A DNA stretch of 64,000 nt from Apodospora peruviana (taxonomy: Eukaryota; Ascomycota; Sordariomycetes; Sordariales; Lasiosphaeriaceae), in assembly GCA_033439685.1 (NCBI GenBank), contig JAUEDM010000004.1:1612001-1676000 (forward strand), in the 5' to 3' direction. This document shows positions 22,256-33,521 of the stretch, piece after piece; within the stretch, counting starts at the first letter, position 1; each line of letters begins with the position of its first letter. A model generated the notes under the pieces. The model saw only the letters and a program-made list of their open reading frames with translations, did no database searches and had not been told where the DNA came from. The translations under genes and the position numbers were made by a program.

Positions 22256-24743
22256 ATGGCACCCTCGGCCATTGACGACACCGTGGGACGGCGCGACGCA
22301 TGGCGGAACCTGCCTACCCCAACGCTGTATCCTGTCAAGGAAGCCAAGTTCGAAAAGTACATCCCGCCACAGGTAGACGGCCACGAGCGCGCTCTCACAC
22401 AGCCCGAAGGAAAAGCCCACATCGTCATTGACAATGGTATGCCCTTTGCTATTCTATCAATGACTCTAAGCTTGCTGACCTTCTCGGTTGTGTTTGGTAG
22501 GCTCCTCAGCCGTTCGTGCAGGGTGGTCCTTCGAGACGAAGCCCCGATTGTCCATACCACCCATTATGGCCAAGTACAGAGACCGCAAGCTAGGCAGAAC
22601 ATTCTCGTTTGCCGGCAACGACTGCTACGCCGATACTACCGCCAGGGGTCATATTCGCAACGCCTTCGAGGCCGGAACCGGCATAGTCAGCAACTGGGAT
22701 GTCATGGAGCACGTCTTGGATCACGTCTTTATAAAACTAGGCATGAATGGTGTCGAAGGATGCATTGACATGCCCGTTGTCATGACGGAGGCGGTAGCGA
22801 ACCTTCCATACTCGCGGAAATGTGAGACAGCCGTGCTGTAAGACTGTACATGGACGATGGCTGACATGCTATCCCAGCAATGACCGAAATCCTCTTTGAG
22901 TGCTATGGAGCCCCCGCCATCACCTATGGAATTGACTCGTTATTTTCATACCGCTACAACCAAGGGAAGACGGGTCTCGTTGTATCGTCAGGGTACAGCT
23001 CTACCCATCTAATTCCCGTCTATAACCAAAAGCCCATGTTGGCCCAGGCCACAAGACTGAACTGGGGCGGATGGCACGCCGCAGAGTATATGCTGAAGCT
23101 GATAAAACTCAAGTATCACACTGGATTCCCCGGCAAACTCAACTCGTCACAAACCGAAGCTATGGTTCGCGATTTCTGTTACGTCTCCAAGGACTACGAC
23201 CAGGAACTTGCAAAATTCATGGACTGGACCGGGCTAGAAGACAGAGAAAGGATTATTCAATACCCATACACCGAGGAGGTCATAATTACGAAAACAGACG
23301 AAGAGCTAGCCCGTATCGCCGAGAGAAAGAAGGAGAGCGGCCGGAGACTCCAGGAACAGGCCGCCAAGATGCGCCTGGAGAGACTAATGAAGAAGGAGCA
23401 GGAGCTAGAATATTACAAGGACGTTCAGCGAAGACTGGTTGATCAAAACAAGAAAGAGACTAAGCGAATTCTCGACGATGCCGAGGTCAAGGATGAAGCA
23501 CAGCTGGAGCGGATGGTCAAAGACCTGGAACGCACCATCAAAAAGGCCCGAACAAAGGACCTCGGTGGCGAGCAGGAAGAGGAGCAAGAAGCGCCAGACT
23601 TCAGTCTCTTGGATGTGCCAGACGACCAGCTGGACGAGGCGGGTTTGAAACAGAAGCGCCAGCAACGTCTTATGAAGTCAAACCACGATGCTCGGGCCCG
23701 GGCGAAAGCCGAAAAGGAGGCCGAGAAGGCGAGGATTGTAGAAGAGGCAAGGCTGGACGAGGAGCGCCGGACCAACGACCTCGAGGGATGGCTAGAAGAC
23801 AAGCGCCAGGCGCGTCTGGCAAAGATTGCTCTGATCAAAGAGCGCGACCGCCTCAAAGCCGACTTGGGCAACCGCAAGTCTCTCGCCAGCCAGATCCGGA
23901 TGAAGAACATCGCGAATTTAGCCTCTGACACACCGACGGGCGCTGCAGGAGGGCGCAAGCGCCGCCGGGGAGGTGATGATGACGACTTTGGCGCCAATGA
24001 CGACGACTGGGGCGTCTACCGCAGTGTGGCCATGGGTGCCAACAAGGGCGACAGCGACGACGAGGAAGAGGCCGAGGAGGACCTCGAGGCCTCCGTCAGA
24101 GCGCTAGAGCAAGACCTGCTGCAGTACGACAAGGACTTCACCTACGAGAACACGCTCGAGGCGCAGACGGACTGGTCCAAGTCGCTGCTGCACGCCTTCC
24201 GTTACGGACCGCGGCCGTTCGACCCGAGCTCGGCTGCCGAGACGCACCGCATTCATCTCAATGTCGAGCGCATCCGCGTGCCCGAGGTTATTTTCCAGCC
24301 GAGCGCCATCGCGGGCATCGACCAGGCCGGCATTGTTGAAATTGCCGGCGACATCCTGACCCAGCGCCTCACGGGCATCGAGGGGCTTAATAGGGATGAC
24401 TTTTTGCGCGACATATTCCTCACAGGCGGTAACACGCTCTTTGAAAACTTTGACGAGCGGTTGCGGTCTGGGTTGACATCGTTGCTGCCAGCCGATTCGC
24501 CGCTCGTGATTCGGCGCGCCGGGGACGCGATCCTGGATGCGTGGAGGGGGGCAGCCGGGTGGGCGGGCACGCCCGAGGCGGCCGAGGCTATGGTTAGTAG
24601 AGAGGAGTACCAGGAGAAGGGGGCCGAGTATCTCAATGTGAGTTTGTTTCGTCCCGCCCGTTGAACCACCGTCGTCGGAAAGATCTCTGCTAATTCTCCG
24701 TCAAAATTAACAGGAACATGATTTGGGCAATGCATTTTCTTGA
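22256..24743 (+). CDS. ARP5: Actin-related protein 5 (INO80 subunit)
   Basis: Arp5 joins Ies6 in INO80 and contacts the nucleosome next to the Ino80 motor. The model is join(22256..22436, 22501..22821, 22878..24637, 24714..24743), 763 residues, close to yeast Arp5. The actin fold begins with HIVIDNGSSAVRAGW and includes GIDSLFSYRYNQ and TGLVVSSGYSSTHLIPVY; the C-terminal actin part shows DIFLTGGNTLFENFDERL. A long charged coiled-coil insert (about residues 315-510, rich in Arg, Lys and Glu) splits the actin fold, as is known for Arp5. An acidic patch DSDDEEEAEEDLE follows the insert. Introns are GT-AG and in phase; the last exon adds only EHDLGNAFS. Confidence 0.94.
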
Positions 24744-25495
24744 ATTGAAGTGGAAGAGCAGAATGACATGGCGGTTTAGGTTCCATGCGGGAATTTTGGA
24801 TTTGTTTGTGCTATCAGATTTCCCTTACTCTTTTTATCGGCCACAAGAAACAAAGGGGTAATGGTAGTCTCTGTTTACATTTCCCACCGGTCCCAGGGCA
24901 CCCAGATATATCGTTCGATGCCTGCATCCATCCAAACGCGAATATATGATATGTATGGAGTCGGGGTTTGACGACTAGCTGGTCAGGCACGCCATAAAAG
25001 AAAAACCGTAGGATGCTCTATTTCTGGAAATAACAACTCACGACCTTAGTGCCCTACCCACCCTACTAACTGCCTAACCACCTTTCCTTGTCAGTTTCCT
25101 ACTACCTACATGCGCATACTGCTAGCAGCGGAACCAGTACCAACGAGCGAAAGATAATCTCTCAACACGAAAGCCCATAATTGGAATATGATTTCCCGAT
25201 AGCCATAAAACGCCTCCTTCCCTACAGTTTATATTGATATAGAGAGAATCGCCGCGGCCCTGATGAAAAGAGGTTCCAACACGTCAGGGACGAAGCACGA
25301 AGGTGAAAAAAAAGGAGAGAGAGAACTACGTACATAGAAGAGACTCAAAGCATAACAACACACAAACTGCACCTTCTCGCGAATCCGTTGGCCATAGGCG
25401 CGCATGCGGAAAAACGCCGCTCCTTCTAGCTGAAGGACAATCAGAGCAATCCAAGGAAGGGCAATAAAGAATTCTACCGTCCAATATTCCATACC
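24744..25495. other. Convergent 3' intergenic
   Basis: About 0.75 kb between the ARP5 stop and the stop of the kapC-like gene. It is AT-rich and consistent with two 3' UTRs. No gene is visible. Confidence 0.5.
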
Positions 25496-26755
25496 CTACA
25501 TGGCAGCCGTCGGCAGGCTCTCAGCGGATCCGTCAGCCTGCAACTGCCGCGTTATCTCCTCTGCTGTTCTTGCGTCGTCGTCTGTGCGCGCCCCGGGCTC
25601 GTACTTGTTAGGAAAGGCGTCTCGGCCCGCCAGGTGTTCGCTCCGGCTGAGACCGGCAACAGCCTGCGCAGCAACTTCAAGCGAGTTCGGCGCGGGCGTT
25701 ACGCTCGCCGGTTGAGTGGGCTCGGGGGCCGTCGCTACCGTCGGCGGTGCGTGAGGATGGGCAAGGTTGATATTCGGAGGCGGTTGCGGGTATTCGCCCT
25801 GCGCGTCCAAGAGGCGGGACTGCAGGTGAATAACGTATTCCCTCAGCGAATAGTTCTCAGTCTGCAGAACCTTGTAGCTGTTTTCCATCTCGACATAGTC
25901 CCTAACTTGCTGTTCCAACTTTTTTATATAGCCTTCTTTCCGTTGGCGGAATGCTCGCTGCGGTTCACAGTGTCTTGGTCAGTGGTAGTCCGTTATGTAA
26001 GATCTTATTCATGGAAAGAGAAAGGCAAATTAAGATGCTAGCGCTGCGGCTCGGTTGCGCAACCTTGCGGGGACCCTCCAGGTCGCTGACCACACACCTC
26101 CCTCTACACCTTGCCACTAGCGCAACTGACCGAGGATATCAACAAGTCGTGATGATTAATCACCGAGACTTTTTGCTCGGGCGGTCCGCCAGCAGCACTC
26201 CACTCTGTGGAAACCGAACAACCACTTGAAGAGGATCACAAAGCGACCCATGTTTGTTCGCAGACGACTAATTGGTCTCGACTGGAGGGGAATATGCCAA
26301 ACTAACCTGTGCAGCTCTATTCTGCGCTGCGCGCTTGGATTGCGACAGTTCGCGCTTCGCTTTGCGCCCATCTGCGCCGCCCTCTCCTCCATCAGACAGT
26401 CCCCCCGCCGGGACCACAAGAGTCGCAGTAGGACCAGACATGGAGCCGGATTGGTCGGATGTTGGCGACAGGCCAGCTGGCATCATACTGGGGACGGGCG
26501 CGTACCCCGAGCTCGCGGTCGAGTCGTGACTGGATCGCAGTTGTGGGTGGATGTGGGATTCGTTTTGCGTAGCAGGCGCCTGGTTGTATCCATGTGGCAG
26601 AGGGGGCGCCGCTGAGACGGGAGAAGCTCGATCGGCCTCTTGCGCGTTGGCAGGAGGGTTCGAAATGCTTGTAAAGGTAACGTTCGAGTAGGTGGTCTGG
26701 TCGGCCTGGTTGTTTACTAATGATGGTTCGGTGGGAGCTTCTCGAGCCCTCGGAT
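25496..26755 (-). CDS. kapC: bZIP transcription factor, kapC-like (5' end uncertain)
   Basis: Basic leucine-zipper factor of the AP-1/kapC group. Firm exons are complement(join(25496..25957, 26307..26755)), about 303 residues. The basic region reads SKRAAQNRAAQ|RAFRQRKEG across the intron, with the NxxAQxxFR signature. A zipper follows (LEQQVRDYVEMENSYKVLQ, then NYSLREYVIHLQSRLLDAQG), and the tail ends AEEITRQLQADG. The upstream exon begins after a clear acceptor (branch CTAAC, then CACCCAG) with an incomplete codon, so at least one 5' exon is missing from this range. The best candidate is 27898..27916 (MSSLEI plus one base, donor GTGAGT), whose phase fits but which implies a 1.14 kb intron. 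The intron at 25958..26306 (349 nt) is also long for this genome. The zipper match is strong; the exact paralogue is less so. Confidence 0.8.
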
Positions 26756-27897
26756 CTGGGTGGGGGCCGAAAAGGTTAGATCAGTACGACTACGAGGAGG
26801 GAGGGTGCGAGCTGGCGGGTGGGTGGTAAAAGCTTAAATGCAGAACACGGACGACAGCGTGTGAAGAAGGGGGAGCATGAGCGAGGCAAAGTAGGAAAGC
26901 GAGCTAGTATGATTCGACTACAGGACAGCAATGGCGTCTTTTTTGTAGAAGACGGAGGGACCGGGGATTGGGACTGGGATTACGGCTTGTAATCCCGAGT
27001 CGCAACGGTTGTAACGGTGCTTTGGAACAAAGAAAGAGGAAAATGGGCGTCATGACGGGAGGCAGGGTGAGGAACTGAACTCTTACGGCAAATTGTGGGT
27101 GGGTGTCGGGTGCAGAGGATGGAGTGTGGTTTGTGTCCGTAATAACTCTCGGTCTCTTGGGACACCCGAGCAGACAGCCTGCAAGCAAAGCAGAGCACTC
27201 CAACAGGAACAAGACTGTTCACCGAATGAGGTTTGTGACAGAACTGGTAGGGAGGCAGGGGAGGGCAATGATTACATTTACGAGCTTGGGGGACTTGATC
27301 AAAGCACGGCAATGGTGTAGGTGTATCCGCCCGCCCAGCGGAGGATTCAAATGGCGACTGGACGCGAAGGAAAAGAGGACGGTAGGGCGACAGGGATGTG
27401 ATGCAAGTTACTCTTGCGCGCTCCAGGTGAAGAGCTGTGTGGTGTGAACTGTCAAGCTAACAAACAGCAAAGTGAGCTGCAAGCTGCAAGCTGTGGGTGG
27501 GGGGTAGCTGTGGGAATCCGGAGAATGAGGGGAGCGGCTGCTAGGTAAGCAAGCCTCTTTGATCCAACGACTTATACTTCCGTATAGCCCAACTGGGCCA
27601 GGATAGAGACAGGCGGGGAACGGGTTAATTGAAGTAACCTGCAGCTTTGTTTTCATAAAGGTCCCCATCCTCTCTGCTCCAAGCTCCGGATGGGATCACG
27701 CGTTTCCGTTGCCGGAAGGAAAGGAATGGGCAGTGGAAACTGAGCGGCCGCGCGAAACGGACAGGTACCGTACCTTGGCCATGGTCAAAGGTCACTCAAC
27801 CATGGAAAGCCGCGGCAGTGGGCAGGAGGCGTGGGAGGGCAGTTGAGAGACAACGGCTGCAGGAATCGGAGAGTGAGATGTATGGAATGTAACTCAC
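26756..27897 (-). other. Putative long 5' intron or leader of the kapC-like gene
   Basis: The region upstream of the firm kapC exon has no other gene. It could be one 1142-nt intron between the candidate first exon (27898..27916, donor GTGAGT) and the acceptor at 26756, or it may hold further small exons. Short open frames on the minus strand (for example 26904..27212) show no family features. Confidence 0.3.
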
Positions 27898-27916
27898 CAA
27901 TCTCGAGGCTCGACAT

Positions 27917-30900
27917 CCTTTGCGCCCCGCCCTTTCTCCGCCTGACTCAGCAGAGATGATGGGTCGGCGCGTGTGCGTGTGCGCGTGCGTGTGCGTGTAC
28001 GTCTCTGTCTGTTGAGCCGGACTGCCGCGGGCCATCCAGAAGCCGGCAGTCACAACGTCCAGGTATGATTTTGCCTTGGTGGGACACTCGACGTCGAAGG
28101 TCGGCGGGAATACCGAACCGAATCAACAGAGCCAACCTTGCGCTCAGGGAAGTCGAAAGCTGCTCGGCAGGGTTGCCTACCTGCACAAGATGAACTCGGA
28201 ATGCGAATGCGAATAGAGATTGACGCAGAGCCGAACGTCGATTTGGTGTCAAGACTCGGGGCTCTGTGTAGATAGACACGTTGATAACTGAAGAGATGCG
28301 AGCTGGTGCTGTTGTAGCACAGTTAGGCCCTGTCAGCACCGCCGACGCGTTTCGGGCTCGCTCCTGGGCAAAAAAATCCGGTGTGTGTGAAATCGGGACT
28401 GGCAGATTGATTGACTGCTGGCTGTCCTGGGCTGGCTCCCTGGCGGCTGGCAGGCCAGCTTGCGAGTTGCTGGGTGTGGTCGTGAGCGTGACTGATGCAG
28501 TACCACGATTGGTGATGGCTAGACTGGCAGAGTGGCAGCTTTTGGTTGACTCAGCAGGATAAGTAAAGGTAAGGTAGATTGGATGGAGGAATTTGGTGGA
28601 TGACTGGGCATGGATGACTGGGCCGTCGAAGGTTTAGGTAATATGGAAAATAAGGAAAGCTGGAAGCGGAAAGGAAGGCTCGGGAAGCTCAAGCAGCAAA
28701 TGGCAAAAATGCGGGTGGAATTGGAGCTAAAAGCCGCGACTGGTCCACTCCCCGTCGGTCGTAACGGGGCGGTTGGTATCCGTAATCCGTAATCCGTGAT
28801 CCTAATTTCTCCGTTTCCATTTGCCTTGGGTTTTTGGCTTTACCCTTTCTTCAATCTCTAACTATCCGTAGCTCCGTACCAAAAGCCAGGTCACCTGAGT
28901 CCGCATTTCAGCATCAACAAACGACGACGTTCTTGCCAAAAAAAGACCTTGCCAACCGGATGCTCGGAGGGATTCACTTTTGGTTGGTGCATTGGCGTCT
29001 CATTCGCTGGCGATTTCCCGATCGAGACAACTTTCAACCGGGCGCACCCCAAATTCTTTGTCAGATGCCCAGGCTTTGTCAGCAGGGTCGCGCCTTAACC
29101 TTTTAACGTCCAAAGAGGCGGGGCTTCCGTCGCCTTTAACGGAATTCCATTCGCCCCAGACTTGTTCCGACTGAACACCACCACGGGGAGATGCCCCTCC
29201 GTTCACCGAAACCAACCGTCACTCAAATAACTGAAGCAACTGCCCTGGGCATTCGGGTTGTGAGTATCTCCAAGTCTAACCTGTTGACGAAGGACACCAG
29301 GGCACCTATACACAACCATATGACATATGCAGAACGCAAGCACCAAGGGACCAGACTAATACCAAGTGTACTGGTCATAACTCATTTGCTTATTAGCATT
29401 AGTAACGACGGAGTTCAATCTCCTCTGTCAGGTGCTCACGTGATCGGGATTGGTCGGACAACAAGGAACCAAAGTGGTGATTACGTACGAAGCTAATCAA
29501 AATCCGGCAGGCGGTGGATGCCCGGGGTGCGAGGGTGTGTATCTAGCAGCCCTATTATCTATACAATCACAACACCTCAAGACTGGAGTGTATTCTCGAA
29601 GGAAATCTGGGAATGGTTTAAGATCTCTCAAAGTCCAAGAAACCGTGACACTGCCTCGCATAGACTTACAACACCTACTCAATATGGTTCTTGAGACTTC
29701 GTTACAACACGGAAGACTCTCGACGCATGGCGCGCTTATGAACCACCAAAAGACGTTGCATATGCCAAAGTCATGATGCTCCGAGACAATGGCTGCATCT
29801 TAGTCATCATGCAGTTGCAGGCAAGCCACACATCATCCGTACAGCCATGAAGTAGATGAAGTGCTGACAGTATCCGTAGGTATACGCACATCCGAAGAGA
29901 GCAGCAGTCTGTCTCCATATGGCGAAACGAATCTGCAGTACGGAATACAAAACCTACTTACAAGGTAGGTACCGTATTAGCTATACATGCTGAACCATTT
30001 CTCCGTAGTACCTTAGCATTGGTATTACTTCCAAATTTGGAAAATTTTCCTAATTGGATGAGGCTTCTGAGCTTTCCCATTGGTGTCCTGCCACTTGGGC
30101 CTTGCATCAATGTCAAGGCTGATGAGAGAGAGAGCCAGATAGACGAATACGCACCTGGGTTAACCCGCAATACGCTCTCTTCCCCTACTTAATCCTATGG
30201 AATATCATTCACTCTATCCTACGGAACAATTTTCAATCAACATCAAATAAGGGCGAGACAACAGTTTTGAAATTTGGGAACGAATGCCTTCCTCACTGTT
30301 TGCGACGATCAGACGGAGGTAGGTTGGTCTTGGCGGGACGAATTAGAAACTCAAGATGACGGCCCAGAGACGACCATTTGACAATATGACAATGGTATAT
30401 GTATGTGGTAAGCAAGGAAGTGTGCTTCAATGATTGGCCCTCAGGTACTTCTCATCTTTCTTCAAGATCGATCCATGCCCCGGACCTGGCACCCCCCAGT
30501 TCCGGAGTTTATCTCCATCTCACAGCAGCCGGCATACAACTATTTCTACCAACAATATTACACAAAAAAGAAAGTCCAAGGGATAAAGAACAGGAAAATA
30601 CACAGGTATCAAGGGACAAGGGAGAGATGATTGAATAATCATTTCGTGACACTGTCGGTGTACCGATATAAGTTGCTAGTTACTACGTACTGTAATACTA
30701 CGATACCCATGGAGCTACGCCGGATGTTTTGTGCTGTGGTTCTTCGTCTGTGGTTACTTGAATCTAGCATTATGCCTGGCAGTTTCTTTTCTTGCTGCTA
30801 TTTTTTCTCCCTCCTTACCTAATTATTTCTCCACCAACTCCTTATTTGAACGACAATGTACACGTGCATGAACTGACAACGATGCACCACTCACTGCCCC

Positions 30901-30981
30901 AAAAAAAACTTGTAGACGTGGTTCGCGACCAATACTTACAAATCCGGAATATAGCTAGGTAATTACCTGGAAGCCAAGATC
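27917..30981. other. 3 kb upstream region of the kapC-like gene, no gene recognised
   Basis: No supported gene. A long upstream region is common for regulatory genes. It contains an alternating GT/GC tract (about 27967-28002), a cluster of ATCCGTA repeats (about 28771-28797) and further TCCGTA words near 28867, 29836 and 29872. The part next to 30981 is the 3' side of the amidohydrolase gene. Confidence 0.4.
27967..28002. repeat. Alternating purine-pyrimidine GT/GC tract
   Basis: About 36 bases alternate G with C or T almost perfectly (GCGCGTGTGCGTGTG pattern). Such tracts can adopt Z-form DNA and behave as microsatellites. It lies upstream of the candidate first exon of the kapC-like gene. 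Confidence 0.7.
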
Positions 30982-32522
30982 TCAAGGTGTTTTGTAAAGT
31001 ACACCCCCTTTCCACACATGCGTTACATTGTCCGGCTTTGTTAGAATCTCGATATCACCCAGCGGGTTCTTTGATATGGCGATCATGTCAGCATCATAGC
31101 CCCTCTTGAGCTGGCCAGCTTTACGAGCTTGTCTTCCGCTAAGATGATCAGTCAGCACAGCACATCATATCATGGTCATCTCAGGCAACTTTCCGCCTAG
31201 TATTACCAGAGCGGAACGGAACGTACAGGGTTTCTGGCGGGACAGCTGTGGCCATCTCGATCGCCCGGAGCGGCGACATGCCGGCATCGACCGCGTACTG
31301 GAGCTCTTTGGCATTCTTGCCGTGGGCTATCCGGTGCTTTCGGTCGCTGCTGAACGTATCCGTGCCGAGGGCTATCCTGACCCCGAGTTTCACAGCAAGC
31401 TTCAGGCTGTCCCTCGACAGCTGCAGCATGCGCTCCATCTTCACCCGGGTTACGGGGGCGAGATCTTCAGCTCCTGCGGCGAGGCCCTCGACGATATGGC
31501 GCGTGGGCACCAGGATGGCGTCCTTCTCCTTCATCTTGGCGGCCACCTCCTCGTCGAGGTACATGCCGTGCTCGATACTCTTGACACCGGCGTCCAGCGC
31601 CGCCATGATGCCGTTCTTCCCGATTGCGTGGGCGGCCACCACGCGGCCGCTCCGTGCGGCTTCTTCCACGATGGCTACCAGCTCGGCAGGGCTGAACTGC
31701 GAGTCCTCGGGCTCATCGTTGAGCGAAAGGACACCGCCGGTGGAGCATATCTTGATGACCTTGGCGCCACGGCGGATGACCTGACGAACGGCACGCGTGC
31801 AGCCTTCCACGCCATCGCACAGGGCGAACGGGGTGCCGCGGGAACATGCGTCCAGGACGGTGGCAAGGGGCACGTCGTGCTGATCGCCGTGGCCCCCGGT
31901 GATGCTGAGTACGCTCATGGACGAGTAGACATGGGGCCCAACGATGGCGCCGGCCTCCACGGCCGGATAGACATCGCCAGCATAGCCACCGAGCTCTCGG
32001 ACAGAGGTGAAGCCTGCCATTAGCGTGGCGCGCAGATCGTCAACCGTCACAGCGCCGATGAGCGCAGGCATGCCGGGAAGAAACTGCGTGAAACTGTCCT
32101 GCAGGCTTCCGACAATATTGGAGCCCATGAAGTGAGTATGCACATCCCACATGCCTCTGGCCAATCTTGATCAGCAAGGGGGCCAAACGCAGTTTAGGGA
32201 GTCTCAGACGCTGAACATGGAAGAAAAAGCCGGCTTGAAGACTTGATTTCTCAAAACGGACGTACGGCATCAGGACATGAACACGGGAGAAGTGTAGAGA
32301 CGAGTAGTCGGCGGGGATGTCGTCCTCACGACCAACCCAGTCAATAGCCGAGTCTTTGACGACCAAGGCGGCCTTCGACACGGGATCACCCCGGCCGGGG
32401 ATCAGTAGGTCGGCGAGGATGCCAAACGCCGAGCTACAGTCATTGGCGGCGGCGGCAGTGGAAATGGTTGTGGAGGCGGAGGTGGTGGCAGCAATGCCAA
32501 CCGCATGCACAGGAATACGCAT
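30982..32522 (-). CDS. Metal-dependent amidohydrolase
   Basis: Hydrolase of the amidohydrolase superfamily (imidazolonepropionase/prolidase-like branch), which cleaves amide bonds with one or two metal ions. The model is complement(join(30982..31138, 31227..32156, 32266..32522)), 447 residues. Metal-site motifs are visible in order: PGMWDVHTHF (HxH), VIKICSTGG (Lys that may be carbamylated), VVAAHAIG (His), SIEHGMYLD (His), and RIALGTDTF (Asp). The C-terminus closes the N-terminal beta-sandwich: KRGYDADMIAISKNPLGDI, then HVWKGGVLYKTP. Both introns are GTACGT...AG, and the second restores the usual MPGMWDVHTH junction. The N-terminal 35 residues are Ala/Ser/Thr-rich and not clearly a signal peptide. 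Ochratoxinase and related peptidases share this fold; the substrate here is unknown. Confidence 0.88.
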
Positions 32523-33521
32523 GGCGGTTCCTCTGCGTGTTCAACGTTTTCGTGATTTACGTCTTGACTGATCAGAGTCTCAACCAAGTACCCGGGATAC
32601 CGGTATAATGATTGTTTCTGCCGCGAACCGAAACTTGGGGCCGTCTTGAAGCAAACGTCTCACGACGGGAGTAGGTAGGTAGGTAAATTGAGAAACGGCC
32701 GCGCGGCAAATCAATCGTCCATGTCGGTACATAAGGTAGGTTCTCACGGTTCTGTATGTTACATGTACGACCTGCCCAAGTCGGCAAGGTCGTGTTCGAT
32801 CGGTATCGGTCTTCCTCACATGCGGGTCGGACTCGGGCTTGATCTCTGTCCTGGTTGAACACCTGAATTATAAGGCGCACAGGCGCACAGGCACACCCGT
32901 GACCGGTATAGATTATCAGGTCGGCAGCAACGCTACTTGCAGTATACCGGTAATGTCAGAATACCGATAACCTTGTTGTTGATGTGAGAAGCTTGGGTCG
33001 GCAGTGGTCGGGCAGCAGCAACAACAAGCAAGCGAATACGCGCCGTTCCATCTGGTCACTGTCCTTGTTTTCCGTGCAAGATTTGTAATTAATAAATACC
33101 TTACCTAATAATGCATTGGAGAGAAGGGGAGATACCGGTGACAAGGCGTTTTCCATCGTGCAGTTGCACAGCCCGTTTTCTTGCCTCTATTCTAGTTCTA
33201 AATCCTCGGTGGACTCCAGGACAACCACCCCCAACTCCAATATACACACCAAAATTGATGCCGACTATCCGATCCCAGATCAGATCTCAGTGTCGCTCAG
33301 CGTTCAGTACCTTAGTGTAAAATCCCTTATCTTCATTGTCGGGTACTACTGCCATTCCAAGAAATCATTCGGTTGTCTCAGTCCCGACCTTCTTTTAGTG
33401 GCCACTGCAATTCATGCAGACCATCACCCACCACCTCCAACAACCCGACGGTCTCCAACCTGCACCTTGGCGAGAAACATGGAACTGTCGTCCCAACTAC
33501 ACCAGACCAGACCAGACCACC
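32523..33521. promoter_or_regulatory. Divergent promoter region
   Basis: About 1 kb between the amidohydrolase gene (-) and the carbinolamine dehydratase gene (+). It holds a GTAGGTAGGTAGGTAA tract near 32673 and several CCGGTA words (about 32598-32955). An open frame continues upstream of the chosen dehydratase start (to 33414), so part of the right side may be coding or leader. Confidence 0.45.

Noticed and set aside
31172..32023. 283-codon open frame on the plus strand
   Set aside because: It lies opposite the amidohydrolase gene, whose minus-strand protein carries all family motifs across two good introns; this is its shadow.
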